Source of the DNA: Eudorina sp. 2006-703-Eu-15
Lineage: Eukaryota > Chlorophyta > Chlorophyceae > Chlamydomonadales > Volvocaceae
Assembly: GCA_003117195.1 (NCBI GenBank)
Contig: BDSI01000024.1
Coordinates: 905,168 to 969,167 of the forward strand
Reading direction: 5' to 3'
Length of the DNA stretch: 64,000 nucleotides
Made by a program: the position numbers and the translations under genes
The notes under the pieces: model-generated
Seen by the model: only the letters and a program-made list of their open reading frames with translations
Told to the model about the DNA's origin: nothing
Databases searched by the model: none
Shown here: positions 16,921 to 28,400 of the stretch, in pieces
Position numbering within the stretch: the stretch's first letter is position 1
Layout: each line of letters starts with the position of its first letter

Positions 16921-19516
16921 GTCCTGCAGATGACCACACCGCGTTGCATGACTGACCAGGACTGACGACACCAAAGCTGACCGGGTGTTGTATAAAACGG
17001 ATTATTTTTTATTTCGTGGGCATAATGTTATTGTCTAAGAAGGGCAGCATCACAGTAGGGAAACAGAGGGAAACGACCACCCAAGCGACCACCGTATACG
17101 AACTTGAAGGGGGCACCAATTCGTAGAGGCCAACTGATTCAGCCCAGCCACATCCAAAAAATGTCAGACGCAGTGTCGCAGAGCAACGCAGCTTGCTGGT
17201 GCAGGTGGGCGCTGGTCGATATTCATATTTTTAACCTGTGTACTACTTGACAAATCCGCAATCAGTGGCTAGTCGCCCTTCGTTATAAAAATATAAAAAG
17301 ACATAACCGCTGTCGCGCGGAAACCTCGAACCAGGAGGTCTAAAGACGCGATCGGGGAGATCCGAAAACCTGAGGAATGTTGCATTTCCATTTGGGGGAT
17401 TCCCCGGGATTGGGCTTGGTAACTGTCATGCAGGTTGCTGACCTGTGTACGCCTCACATGCACGCATGATGTGACCGTGGCACCCTTGCTTGACGAGGCT
17501 TGACGTTGCTCGAGTGACGACGGGCGATGAATGATACACATGAAAGCGAACACGTTGCTGTAATTCATCGGCCTGATATCATTTAATGATAACAAGTATT
17601 CTCATCATTCCATGTTGATAAAGTGAGGTAGGTTTGTCGGTTGGATCGGCAAGCGCAATGGCGGAAATTGCGCCCCTTGCTCGCTGCACGGATGGATTGC
17701 GCATCAATTCGTTGCTTTTCGATGATATTATCTTGCTTGGGAAACTGCATGGCGGCTTCTGCGCCCATGACCGCAGTGCCAAGAAGAAGACAGTCGAAGG
17801 CCCAGTAAAACCTCGAAACTCGACGCGAGGTGGATGGCCCCTTATTGAGAACGATTCACCTTTTGGTTTACGCCGTGCCATTACGGGGATTTTTCTCGTC
17901 TGCGTTTTAATGAAAGGTATTTCCAAAGGGGTTAGGAACAGTACCGTAACCAGCCCAAAACAAAAAACATTTTTACCTGAAAATCTCAGCGAACAGACCG
18001 TCTGTTACAAACATAAACTAAAGGAATGCTCGACAACCTATTCCTATCGGCATGCCAGCGCAGACATGGAGAGATGGGGATTCGGTGTGAACAATACAGT
18101 AGCCACTTCTGCAGGTTGCAGCCAAACCTGGTCAAACAAACTGCAAACGTGATGCTTGCTTAGTTTCCTGCTTAAAAAGTCGTGTGTTAGGCGGGAATAA
18201 GGTCACTCGCGAGCGGTGTAAGCAAGCTCGCGAGCTTGCTTACACCGCTTTGTCGATGTCGCCATGTCGACAGCGTCCATGTCCACGCAGTTGGCTTGCC
18301 ATATTTTCCAGGAGGAGCATTGAGTGTGGTCATATGTATGTATAAACCGAATTCACTTGCAATTACCGCGTACCTCGCGTTGCGGCGTCGCTGCTACGCG
18401 CCGCCGCAGCATCGCTCGACGAAAGCCAAGGCCAAAGCCAAACGCAGACCAAACAATCACTTTTCAACTAGCACGCTCGATGCACATAGGTGACATTTAT
18501 TCGGTACTGCACCCGTACCGTGACTGTCGTACCCGACGAAGCCTGGCCCCATCCTGCCGGTCCGATGGGGCCAACAACACTATGCCCGCATCCGGCGCGA
18601 GCACTCACACACACCGACTGTACAGACATGCTTGTCTCGCAAGGGGCAGGGTTCGGCAGGGGCAAGGCCTTTGCGCCGCAGCGGCCAGGTCCCGCAACGC
18701 AATCCGACCCAGGCATCAAGCCCCGCTGGCGTCCCTGCTGGTGGGTACACGTGATCCTTTTGGGGGGGCCTCTGCTGCAGCATTGATGTGCACACGTTCA
18801 TTCACGCATCGCTGCCGCAGGGACGTTCAGCTCGCTGATCCAGGCCAACCAGTAGATAACACAACATGCCAACCCATCCAAGCCGCATAAGCCTGCAACC
18901 CCCCAGGTCCGATTGATACGCCCCTGCTTTCTGCACCACTTCATCTGAACAGCTAGCAGTGTGCTCCCATTCAGTAAAAATGCTCGACCAAATCCGTCGT
19001 TCCATTCGCAGTCGGAGGGATGCCCGGTCGTGTCAGCCACTGTGGTCTTGTCAGATGATTGAAGCATCCCAGTTAGGCGGTGCCATCGCACACATCGCTC
19101 CTTGCAGTCATAATCGAGTCACCACCGTGTAACTCCCCGTCGGAAGCCAAGCTTCCCTGATACACAGGCCCTCCGCGCCACCCGCGAAATCCAGACAACA
19201 ACCACTTTCAGATTATTGTTCGCTGCATCCGCATCAAGGCAGGACGGGACAGACGACGGTTGCCCCGCGGCTTAGGCAGCTGCCTTCCGTAGCCGTGGTG
19301 GTGCATAGATCGCCGATCGCCAGGCAAGGCCTTCACCCGTGATTCGCATTTCATGAAGCATGGCCTTTGGCTACATTTCTTCATACTGGCATGTGCGGCC
19401 TGCAGCCCAAACCCGGGTGTAAGCCACGTGCGCCTTCCGAACCCCCGACGGCTGCATGCAACAGTCGGCGCCGTACGCGGGACTCCATCCGACCGCGATC
19501 GCTTGCCCGCTGCCAG
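16921..19516. other. Gene-poor 2.6 kb with AT-rich island
   Basis: No exon could be supported. From about 17.2 to 18.2 kb the DNA is clearly more AT-rich than the rest and holds overlapping ORFs on opposite strands (17634-18152 + and 17579-17926 -) without recognisable domains. A perfect palindrome follows at 18212-18249. The right part (18.3-19.5 kb) lies next to the RS-tail end of the MMTAG2-like gene and probably contains its 3' UTR. Confidence 0.45.
18212..18249. repeat. Perfect 38-bp palindrome
   Basis: Two 19-base arms, AGCGGTGTAAGCAAGCTCG and its exact reverse complement, meet with no spacer at 18230/18231. The symmetry stops at both flanks (G at 18211, T at 18250). Confidence 0.97.
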
Positions 19517-22129
19517 CTACCGCCCTCCGCCGCGGTCCCGACTCGGGCTGCGGCTGTCGCGACGGTGAACTCGCCGTCTATAATCACCCGGGGCTTCCCT
19601 TTCCTCGCCTCGGTCACCGCGATTCCGGCCCCGCTCCTCTGGGCTGCGGCTCCGGCCATGACCACGGCCACCACGGTTAAGCGGGCCAGGGCTGCGGCTG
19701 CTGTGTCTCCGCCGCGCGGGGCTGCGGCTCCGGCTCCGGCTCCGCCCCCGCACAGCCGCGCCATTCTTGGCGGTTCGCGGCCGGCCTATGGGGCTGCGAC
19801 TCCGGCTGCGCCGCGGCTCCCAGCCAGGGTCAGGGCTGTCGTGGCGCTGGCGCCGCTGCTGCGCTGCGGGCGGTGGGCCGGCGGCATCGCGGGGCGGGGC
19901 CCGGGGGCTGTCGTGCCGCACGCGGCCCCTGTGCCCTGTGTCACCAGCGTCCTCCTCGTCCGGCCCGGCTCCGTGGCGATGCCGCCCGGGGCCCTCCTCC
20001 GTGTATCCGTGCCTATGCGCAGCTCGCGTGTCCCCTCGCTCCCGCTCCCACTCACGCTCGTGCGCCCAACCTCTCTCCCAGTCTCCGTCCCTGGCCCCTT
20101 GCCTGCCCCGCTCCTCTTCCCCTCCCCGCTGCTGCCGCCCGTGCGGTAGGTGACGCCCGCGATCAGCGGCGTCCCTGCGGCCGCCGTCGGCCGGCCAGTA
20201 CCGATCCCGATCCGGTGGTTGGGGAATGTCCTCAGCCCGGCTGAGCGGGCGTCTGTGGTCGGCTTCAAAGCGCTCGCCGCGCACGACGGGCTCGGCGGCC
20301 CGACCGCCCCCGCCCTGTCTGCGGTCGCGGGCACCGTCGCCACCGTCACTGTCGCTGCCGCTGCTGTCGCTGCTGGACGAGGAGGAAGAGCCTGAGGCAG
20401 ACCGCTTGCGTCGGCGCTTGCGATCTGGGTGCAGCGCAGAGAATGGAAGGGGCAGGGGACAACGGAACGGCTTTGCACGTTTGCGCACAAGAGGCACACG
20501 GGAAGACGACGACCGCGTTACATCTAAACACTCACAGCAACCCGGCATGGCGGGCCTGCGGGCCGCGGTCCAACGCTCGATGCCTTCACGTCTGCGCATG
20601 TATCACCCGCACCCGGCAAGGCGCCTCACCCGGTTCGGCCTCCTTCTGCTGCGGCTCCTTGGCGTCCCGCCGGGCGCGCTTGGCCTCCTTCTTGGCCTTT
20701 TTCGCTTCTTTCTTGGCCTGCGAGCACACGCAGTGATGATGCAGTGCAGCGACGGGAGGACCGTTTGGTCCGTGGCCGAGCGCGATCTAGAGACAGGGGG
20801 ACAACGGATCGCTCTGGGACGTGGGTCGTGTGAAACGCGCAGGACCATAACATTAAGCGCATGTAAGTGCGGGCAGACGTGAGACTGACCGTCACAGACT
20901 GAGCGTCCCAAACGCACAAGGGCCTGGGCGGAACCCACCCCGTTGAGTCTAAAACCCCGTGCAGGACGGGCAGGACGGCCTACTAACATCTGCTTGCGGC
21001 CCCCGCCGGCTACCGCTCCGGTCCAAGCTTCACCTTCTTGGCTTCCTTCTTGGCCTCCTTCTTGGCGCGCTTTTCAGCGCGCCGCAGCTCCTTCAGCTGC
21101 GCTGAGGTCATCCCCGTGGCCAACGCGAGAGCTGCGCTGGGCCGGGATCCCCCGGGTGGCCCAGCTGCGCCGGCTGGCCCCGCAGGCTGCTTCTGCTGCG
21201 GTGGCGGCCGGGTCTGCACCCCAGCGCCAGCGGCGCCCACTCCGGGTAGCGTGGTGTGCACCGCCTCTGCGAGGCCGCCTCCTGTCCTGGGGTCCATTGG
21301 CATGTACGAGACGGCATTGCGTGTGTGAGTTCGCTGGCAACACTGGTCTGTCTGGGGCGCATCTCTCGACGCGTGTCACGACGCGGCGTGACATCTGCCC
21401 GGACGACAAAGCAGTGCCAGTGCCAGAATGAATTTCGAAAATCGTAACCGAGTTGAAGATTATGTCCCCGATCCACCATTTGGAGCCCCGACCACCTCAC
21501 CCTGCTATGTAGCCCAGCCCTTTGATGCGGTCTGCCTCCTGTGCGGCTGCCTCAGCACCATCGGGCTGCTCCTCATCGTCCTTCTTTCCTTTGATCAGCT
21601 CATCTATGTCATGCTTGTCCAGCTGAGGAGCGGGCTTGGCAACCGTTTTGGGCTTGAGGCCGAGGGCCTGCGAGGGCAGCCCATGCGTCACTGCACTCCC
21701 ACGCAGGCACACCCCTGCAGCTGTACGGATGAAGCGGCGGCCCTTCGCACCTCCATCATCAACTCTTCCTCGCGCTGCTTGACAGCCTGTATTTCGTCCT
21801 GGACAGCATCTCCAGCGCCCTTTTCCCTCGTGTACCAATACACGTCCTTCCCTGTACGAGGGCAGTATGAAGGCAGCACGTCTTGAGTCACGCTCGCTGC
21901 TTATGATATCGGTCTTGAAGGAAGAGCCACACAAACCGGTCTCGACGTCATCAGCATGCTCAAACTCCCTGCCCGCCAGATGCGCACCTTTTTGCCAGCG
22001 CCCAGCCAGAGCCTTGACCGAGTGACCCAAGTAATACTCTCTGTCCTTGTCAGCCTTTACATTTTCCCATGAAAATTGGTCCCTGCCACCCCGAGCTCCC
22101 GGTCTAGGTGGTCCGTTATATAGACTCAT
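19517..22129 (-). CDS. MMTAG2-like protein with C-terminal RS-type domain
   Basis: Six exons (21988-22129, 21751-21851, 21501-21667, 21034-21286, 20630-20717, 19517-20424) join in phase and give 552 residues. The N-terminus has the MMtag domain signature of human MMTAG2/C1orf35 and its plant homologues: RGGRDQFSWENVKADKDREY, then YLGHSVKALAGRWQKGKDVY and WYTREKG, with the EALGLKPK helix end near residue 82. A Lys/Ala-rich helical block follows (repeats of KKEAKK, about 205-245), then a Ser/Asp stretch. The last 250 residues are rich in RS, RD and RE dipeptides (for example RRSRSRSPIGRP, RSRSRSRSPARRR), typical of splicing-related nuclear proteins. The ATG at 22129 was preferred; an in-frame ATG at 22153 would add eight residues. 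The family role is poorly known; nuclear RNA-related function is inferred from the tail. Confidence 0.92.
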
Positions 22130-22494
22130 AACGCTGTCCCTTTTTCCAAACAATCAGACGATCAGCTAAGGAGATTGCATCTGAGAACTCAGTATTATGG
22201 TCCCGAATGTTCGATAGAGTGGATTGCGTGAGGTCATGCGCGGAAGAACGGCAGTTCGTATGCGATTGGGCTCTATTTGTTTAAACTATTGCAAGAGTAC
22301 AAAACACAAGGACGGTTCCATTATTACTATTATAAAAGTAACGATACAGTCCTTGCAATGTTTTGTACCGGTATGTGTCAGCCCCTTCAATGATGCCTTC
22401 CGAGAATTAGGAATTCACTTTTTTCATACTACCTGTCTCAGCATTACTTGTATCAATCTACTGACTATACCGCTAGTAAATTGAGTTGGTGCTG
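22130..22494. promoter_or_regulatory. Shared head-to-head promoter region
   Basis: About 365 bases, relatively AT-rich, separate the start of the MMTAG2-like gene (-) from that of the HEAT-repeat gene (+). A TATAAAAG lies on the plus strand at 22331-22338, about 160 bases before the HEAT gene ATG. The arrangement suggests a bidirectional promoter. Confidence 0.55.
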
Positions 22495-25400
22495 ATGGCG
22501 CCTCCCCTTGCGGATGTGATTGGGTTACTCGGCGACTCAAAGCACCTTCAGCGAGAAAAGGGCTTAAAGGGCTTGATCGAAATCCTACAGGGTACCTTAG
22601 GTGAGCGTAAGTTCGTTTCGCAGTTTCGCGGGTTGCGCATTAGCGCCGGGTTTGATTTCCCGCGCTGCCGGCTGGATAGACGGCTCAACCTATACAAATC
22701 TGTACAGATCTGGAGCTGCGTGCCGCGATCGAGGCAGCTATCCTGGATTTGCTGTCGCAGCAGCCTTGGGAGAGGAAGCTTGGCGGTTTAATGGGGGCAA
22801 AGGTGCGCATACGCCGTGAGCTCACGAGGGGTTGATGGTTGCGTTTGGACGCGGGGGCTGTCGCCGTGAGCCCGACAACCAAGGACCGCAACCACGCAAG
22901 AAGCGCTCGTGACGGATCCCGTCGTGCAGCCAGCTACTGTGCGCCTGGTCAAACCCCGCGCCGCAATACAAATCACAAATCGATCCGCCGTGTCAGACTT
23001 AGTCGGCAAGGCTGCTGGGGTGTCTCCTGCGGACTTGCAGTGCCGCTGACGTGCAGCCTGGGCCTTGAGTTCTCCATACCTTGCTGCTGCTGCTGCTGCT
23101 GCCCCTGAGGGAACAAGTGACCCAAACCGGTCGCGGGTCCCGCTGAAATATGTGACGGGCAAGGTTGCTTGACAGCCTGAGGTTAGACGGGCCGGGTCGT
23201 TTCGAAGAGCCAGCTATTTCGCAAGCACGCACCCACCCCAGGAAATGCGTCCGCCAGGTTGGATCCGCACCCACCGCAACAGAAGCACGCACCCGCCCCT
23301 ACGTACTCCCGAACCCGCCCCAGGCCTACGTGGAGCTCGCGCAGCCGGATGAGGCCTTCCTGGAGCGGCTGCGGCTGGCGGCCATGGCGCTGCTTGAGGA
23401 CGGCGAGGTGGGGAGGGCGGTGGTGCGGTTTCGCTGTCTTCCTTGAGGGCTGAAGTGCGGTGCCGGGGTGTGCACCATGCAGGTGCCGACCGGGGTCGGT
23501 CCAGGGATCGCTGTGTCAAAACACTTGGGCGAGCCTGCAGCGCATGATGGGAGGCTTGCCGGACGCCCTGCTGGTTGGCCTGGGTGCTTGGACGGAATGA
23601 CCTGCTGGGCACGACGTGACGGGCGAGGGGGGTGTTTCGCTCGGCCGAAAATGGTGCTGCTCTGGCTTGCCTTGCTTGCTCGCGCGGAGGTGCTGGTAGA
23701 CTCTAAACCCCACAAAGAGCCAAGGATATGGACGATGCTGAACCAGCTGTCAGCTTTTGGCTGCTGTCGCTGCGGTCCCCCCATGCCGCACTGCAGGTTC
23801 GGGTGCGGTTGGCAGTTGGCGACTGCCTGAAGGTGAGCTGCGCGCGGCGATTGCACGTGTGAAAGTGAAGTACTTGGTGTCCGCGGAAATGATATTTGAA
23901 GTCCGCAAAGTAAAGTGACGGTGTGATAAGCGGAGTGCGGCTGGCCGCACAGTGTAGCTGGGCATCATCAGCCGCCGGGAACGGACCCCAGCGACCGACA
24001 TCATCTTCGCGGGTGCCGTGTGCCTTCCTCCGCTGGCTCGCGTGCAGGCGCTTGCGCGGCGGCAGGGCATATCCCTCGTGCAGGCGTGCCTGCCGAGGGT
24101 GCTGGACAGCATCAGCAGCAACTTTGTGAGTGGGTCGGGGAAGCGGGGCGACGTGGGTAAGGGAAGAGGGGAGACGTGGGCCAGGGAAAGGGGGGTTGGA
24201 AAAGAGCAGTGCGGAAGGTGCGGTCAGGGATGACACACGTCCTGGTTGAACCCCGACTGATGTCAATCAAGACAGCAAGCGTTCAATCATGCCCCATCCC
24301 CGCCCCCATTACCGTTGGCAAGTAGTTGTCGCCGGGCTGCGTGTGTCTGGGCAGTCCTTATTTTACTCCCGGCCCAACCACCCCCTCACTTCGTCCCTCG
24401 CGCCACCGGCCGATCCGGGCACAGACCCTCCCCGCTCAGATCCCAGGGCAACCTTTCCGCGTTGCTCTTTCCGACCAAGCGCCACTTGGCTGTGATCGGC
24501 TGTGATCGACTCTATCCGACCTTGTGCCCACGTTGCTACCCTGCCCTGCCCCGTCCTCCCGTCAGGACCGCTCCGAGGAGCCGGACGACGAGGCGGCCGA
24601 GGGGCCGGACGGCCAGCGGCTGCACACCGCCCCCATGGTGGACTTTGTCACCGAGTCGCCCGCGCTGCCCGGATCCCCGGTGGAGCGGCCCTCGTCGCCG
24701 CTGCTGGAGGCTGTCCGGGCGGAGGCGGAGGCTGGCGGGGATGCCGCCGGGGAAGGCGGGAAGGCGGGCGGGAGCGGGCGGCGGGAGGAATCGGAGCCGC
24801 CCAGGGAGACTGGGGCTGGGGCTCCGGCTGCGGCAACGAGGGGGTCGGCCGGCAGCGGCGGGGATGCCGGCGGGGCGGGTGAGAAGAGCCTGGCGGCCAG
24901 TCGAGGGGCGGAGGCCAGCGGCAGCGGCGGTAGCTTGGTCAGCATGTTGCTCCAGGTGGGTCAAGGGGGGGAAGGTTGGGAGAGTCGTATTTCCAAGCCC
25001 CTTGCTCCAAGGGATGGCAATCAGTCCCGGGAACCGCGGTTCCGGTCCGTAGCAATCTGGCAGTCTCGAACAGCGGTGGCCCGAATCCAGCTCGCTTGCC
25101 GCCCCGCGCAACGCGCGCAGGCTCACCCTCGCCGCTGCGTGCACCTCCTGTGCCGCTGTGCCTTAGCCGCGAGCCGCCCGGCAGGTCACGTAGCCCACAC
25201 AGCACACGCAGCCGATACCGTACCTGAGCGCCCCGCGGGACCACGCCACCTCTCGCGCTCTTCCCCCGTCTCAACGTCCTCGAGATCGCATATGCTCGCT
25301 GATCAACCGCCTTTGTCTCTCGTACTCGGCCCCCTCGCGCGTGCATATCTTCTCATGCTTTCATCGTTACGGACCGCGACCATCGCAGTCCCCACCTGCA

Positions 25401-28400
25401 CCACTATCCCTCCGGGTGCTCACCGTGCCTCCCCTCCGCGTCCCCTGAACTCCGCTTGGCCCGCACTGCCCGGCCCGTCTCGTTCCAGAGCACCTACCGC
25501 AAGGTCCGGCCCGGTCGCGGCGAGATGCGCCACGGCACGGAGGGCTGGAAGTGTCTGGAGACAAGCATGAAGGCGCTGCAGGCGCTGGTGGAGGGCTGCG
25601 GACCCGCCATAGGGCCCATGCTGGACGAGCAGCTGCGCGAGCTGCTGTACAAGGCGCTGCACCACCCCAACAGGTGTGTGAAGGAGGGGTGCCGTCCGCA
25701 GGGGCGGGCTGCGGCCTGCCGATCCGCTTTCTTGGGGGGTTTGCGCTTTGCGGCAGCGGCCCCGGCAGCGGACGTGGGCTGCCGATTAGCACCCGGCTCG
25801 TCCGGCTCCCTCCCGCATGCCCTAACTTTGGGCCCGGGCGACATTCTGGCGCTTTGCACAAACATTCTCCCTCGTTTGTTGTTCTTGTCCTCGTGGCATG
25901 ACAAGAACGCCGCAACCGCATTCTTGGGCTTGGGGTTTTGCTGCGCGCCACGTCTCGCTCGGCACCCAACCCCTTTCAGGTTTGTCCGGGAGACTGGGCA
26001 CCTGACGATGTGTACGGTGTGTGAGGCGCTGCGGGGCCCCCCGCTGGTGGCCATCTCGGGGCAGGTCGCGGAGCGGCTCGCGGACGGCATGGGCGACAAC
26101 TGGAGCCAGGTAGGGGGGAGGAGTGGGACGGTGGGCCAATTTAGGGAGCCGGGGGACACGCGTGCAGCTCCGGGCGATCAAGGTATCGCATCATGCGGCG
26201 TGGGGGGCGGGGAAAGGGACGGGGGCGGCGGGGGCCCCGGAGCTTTCATCATCTTGGGCCCATGGGTCCTCCGTTCGGATCCTCCAGAGGGTGACATGAC
26301 GCAGTCCTACTTCGCTGGCCGTATCCCAACCTCCTCTTGCGAGGAGGCTTTGGTGAAATTGAAAGGAATCTGAAAGGAAGCTAGAAGAGGCACGCCGCGA
26401 AACGCTTGGTGTCCCCCTTATGGCAGTCGAGACAGCGAAACCGCAAAAAGTTACGGTGGTGCCCTCCCCCCTCGCTCTGACAGCAGCGCACTTTAAAATG
26501 TCTACCGACTTCCTATATTCCCCCCTTTCCCGCCCGGTGCGCCGTCAGGTGCGCTACGCCGCCTGCGTGTCCACCCGCTCGCTGCTGGAGTGGCTCGGCG
26601 AGGGGGAGGAGCGGGAGGCCCTGATGCCGGTGCTGCTGCCGCCCATGTGCCTCAACAGGTGAGAGGAGGCGGGGTGCGGGTTTGGCGTTTCCTTGACTCG
26701 AGATCCATACCCGGGGGACTACCGCATGGCGGCAGTCGGTGAATCAAGCTGTTAAGGGTCCGACTGCGTCCCACTGAGCTGCCAGACGCGGTACCGACAC
26801 CGCGTTGCGCCGCCGCCCGTTTCCGCCCTCGTGACGGCGTGCTGGACCCATCGCCCGGTCGTCGCTGCTGGTACTCGCTGCTGGCTTCTTTCTGTCCATC
26901 TTTCCATCGCCACCACCATCGCCACCACCCTCGCCACCACCATCGCCGCCACCATCGCCACCACCATCGCCGCCACCATCGCCACCACCATCGCCCCACC
27001 ATCGCCACCACCATCGCCCCACCATCGCCACCATCGCCACCACCATCGCCGCCACCATCGCCACCACCATCGCCACCACCATCGCCACCACTATCGCCAC
27101 CACCATCGCCACCACCATCGCCACCACCATCGCCACCACCATCGCCACCACCATCGCCACCACCATCGCCACCACCATCGCCACCACCATCGCCACCACC
27201 ATCGCCACCACCATCGCCACCACCGCCGCCACCACCATCGCCACCACCACCCGCCCCCCCACCTGATGACCACCGCCCCCCCCAGGTACTATGTCGCGGA
27301 GGGGGTGCGGCTGTACGCGCAGGGGACCTGGCGGAGGGTGATGGGCGACGGCGGCCGCATGGCGGTGGCCCGCCACATCGGCCCCGTGGTGGCGCACTAC
27401 ACCTCGCAGTCGCGCGCCAACAACCACGCGGTGCGGGAGGCCGCGTGCGCGTGCATCGCGGAGCTCATGGAGAAGGTAGCGCGGGGCAGGGAGGGGCAGG
27501 GCAGGGAGAGGGGGCGCCGCCGGGGCAGCAGGAGGGCGGGGCTCGATGCCGCCCGGGTGTGGCGCCCGTGTTGAAAGTGGCCCGCGGCGGCTGCGAAGCC
27601 CCAGCAAACAGATGACAGGTACCGCAGGGATGAGTTGTCCGCGTCTGTGTGTCCGGTCGGTCGATGTGAGTGAAAATGGTTTGAGGTACTTACCGCTGCT
27701 GCGGACCGCCCCAGCCGTCGCCCGCAGCAGCCCGCTCCCTCCCCTGGGTCGTTCCCCTCCCCGTTGGCGTCCGTCTCCTCGTCAATCCTCTCGCTCGCCT
27801 CTCATTATTTCGTTCGTTCCGGGCTTCTGTATTTCGTTTCAACTCCGCCGGCCTTCCCCCCTCCCCCGACCACCCCTCCACCCGCCGCCGCTGGCCGCCC
27901 CTCAGGTGGACCGCTCCGCGGTGTCGCCCCACGTGCCGTCGCTGTTCCGGTCCCTGGTGGTGTGCTTCAAGGACATGAGCTGGCCGGTGCGGGATGCGGC
28001 CTGCATCGCGGCGGGCAGGTGGGGCAGGGCGCGGCGGGGCGGGGCGGGGCGGGGACCTGGCGGCCCGCCGGAGGCAAGGAGGGGTCTTCTTCTTGTTTGC
28101 TGGCGTGGACCGTGTCGCGCAGGTGCACGCATCACAGACGGGGTAATGGGTGCGCGGAGAGGGGAGTTGTGTGTTTAGAGAAGAGACCCGCCCAACCCAA
28201 ACCAAGTACCAATGTACTTACTATATTGGGTGGGCATGTGTGATGAAGAAAGGGAAGGGTACGGCATGTGAGGATGTGGGTGTCTGGGTATGGGTGCGGA
28301 TGATGTCGACCCTCGCCTTTTTCCTCCCCCTGTCCCCCGCGCGCTTTCCCCTCTTGCAGGGCGGTGCTGAGCTATCCTCAGGAGATGCGGCCGCTGGCGG

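Noticed and set aside
17634..18152. 172-codon ORF in the AT-rich island
   Set aside because: No recognised domain, overlapped by an antisense ORF, and no splice or promoter context; kept only as a finding about the island.
26831..27615. His- and Pro-rich ORFs (247-287 codons)
   Set aside because: Read through the CCATCGCCA minisatellite; the true exon here is 27286-27475.
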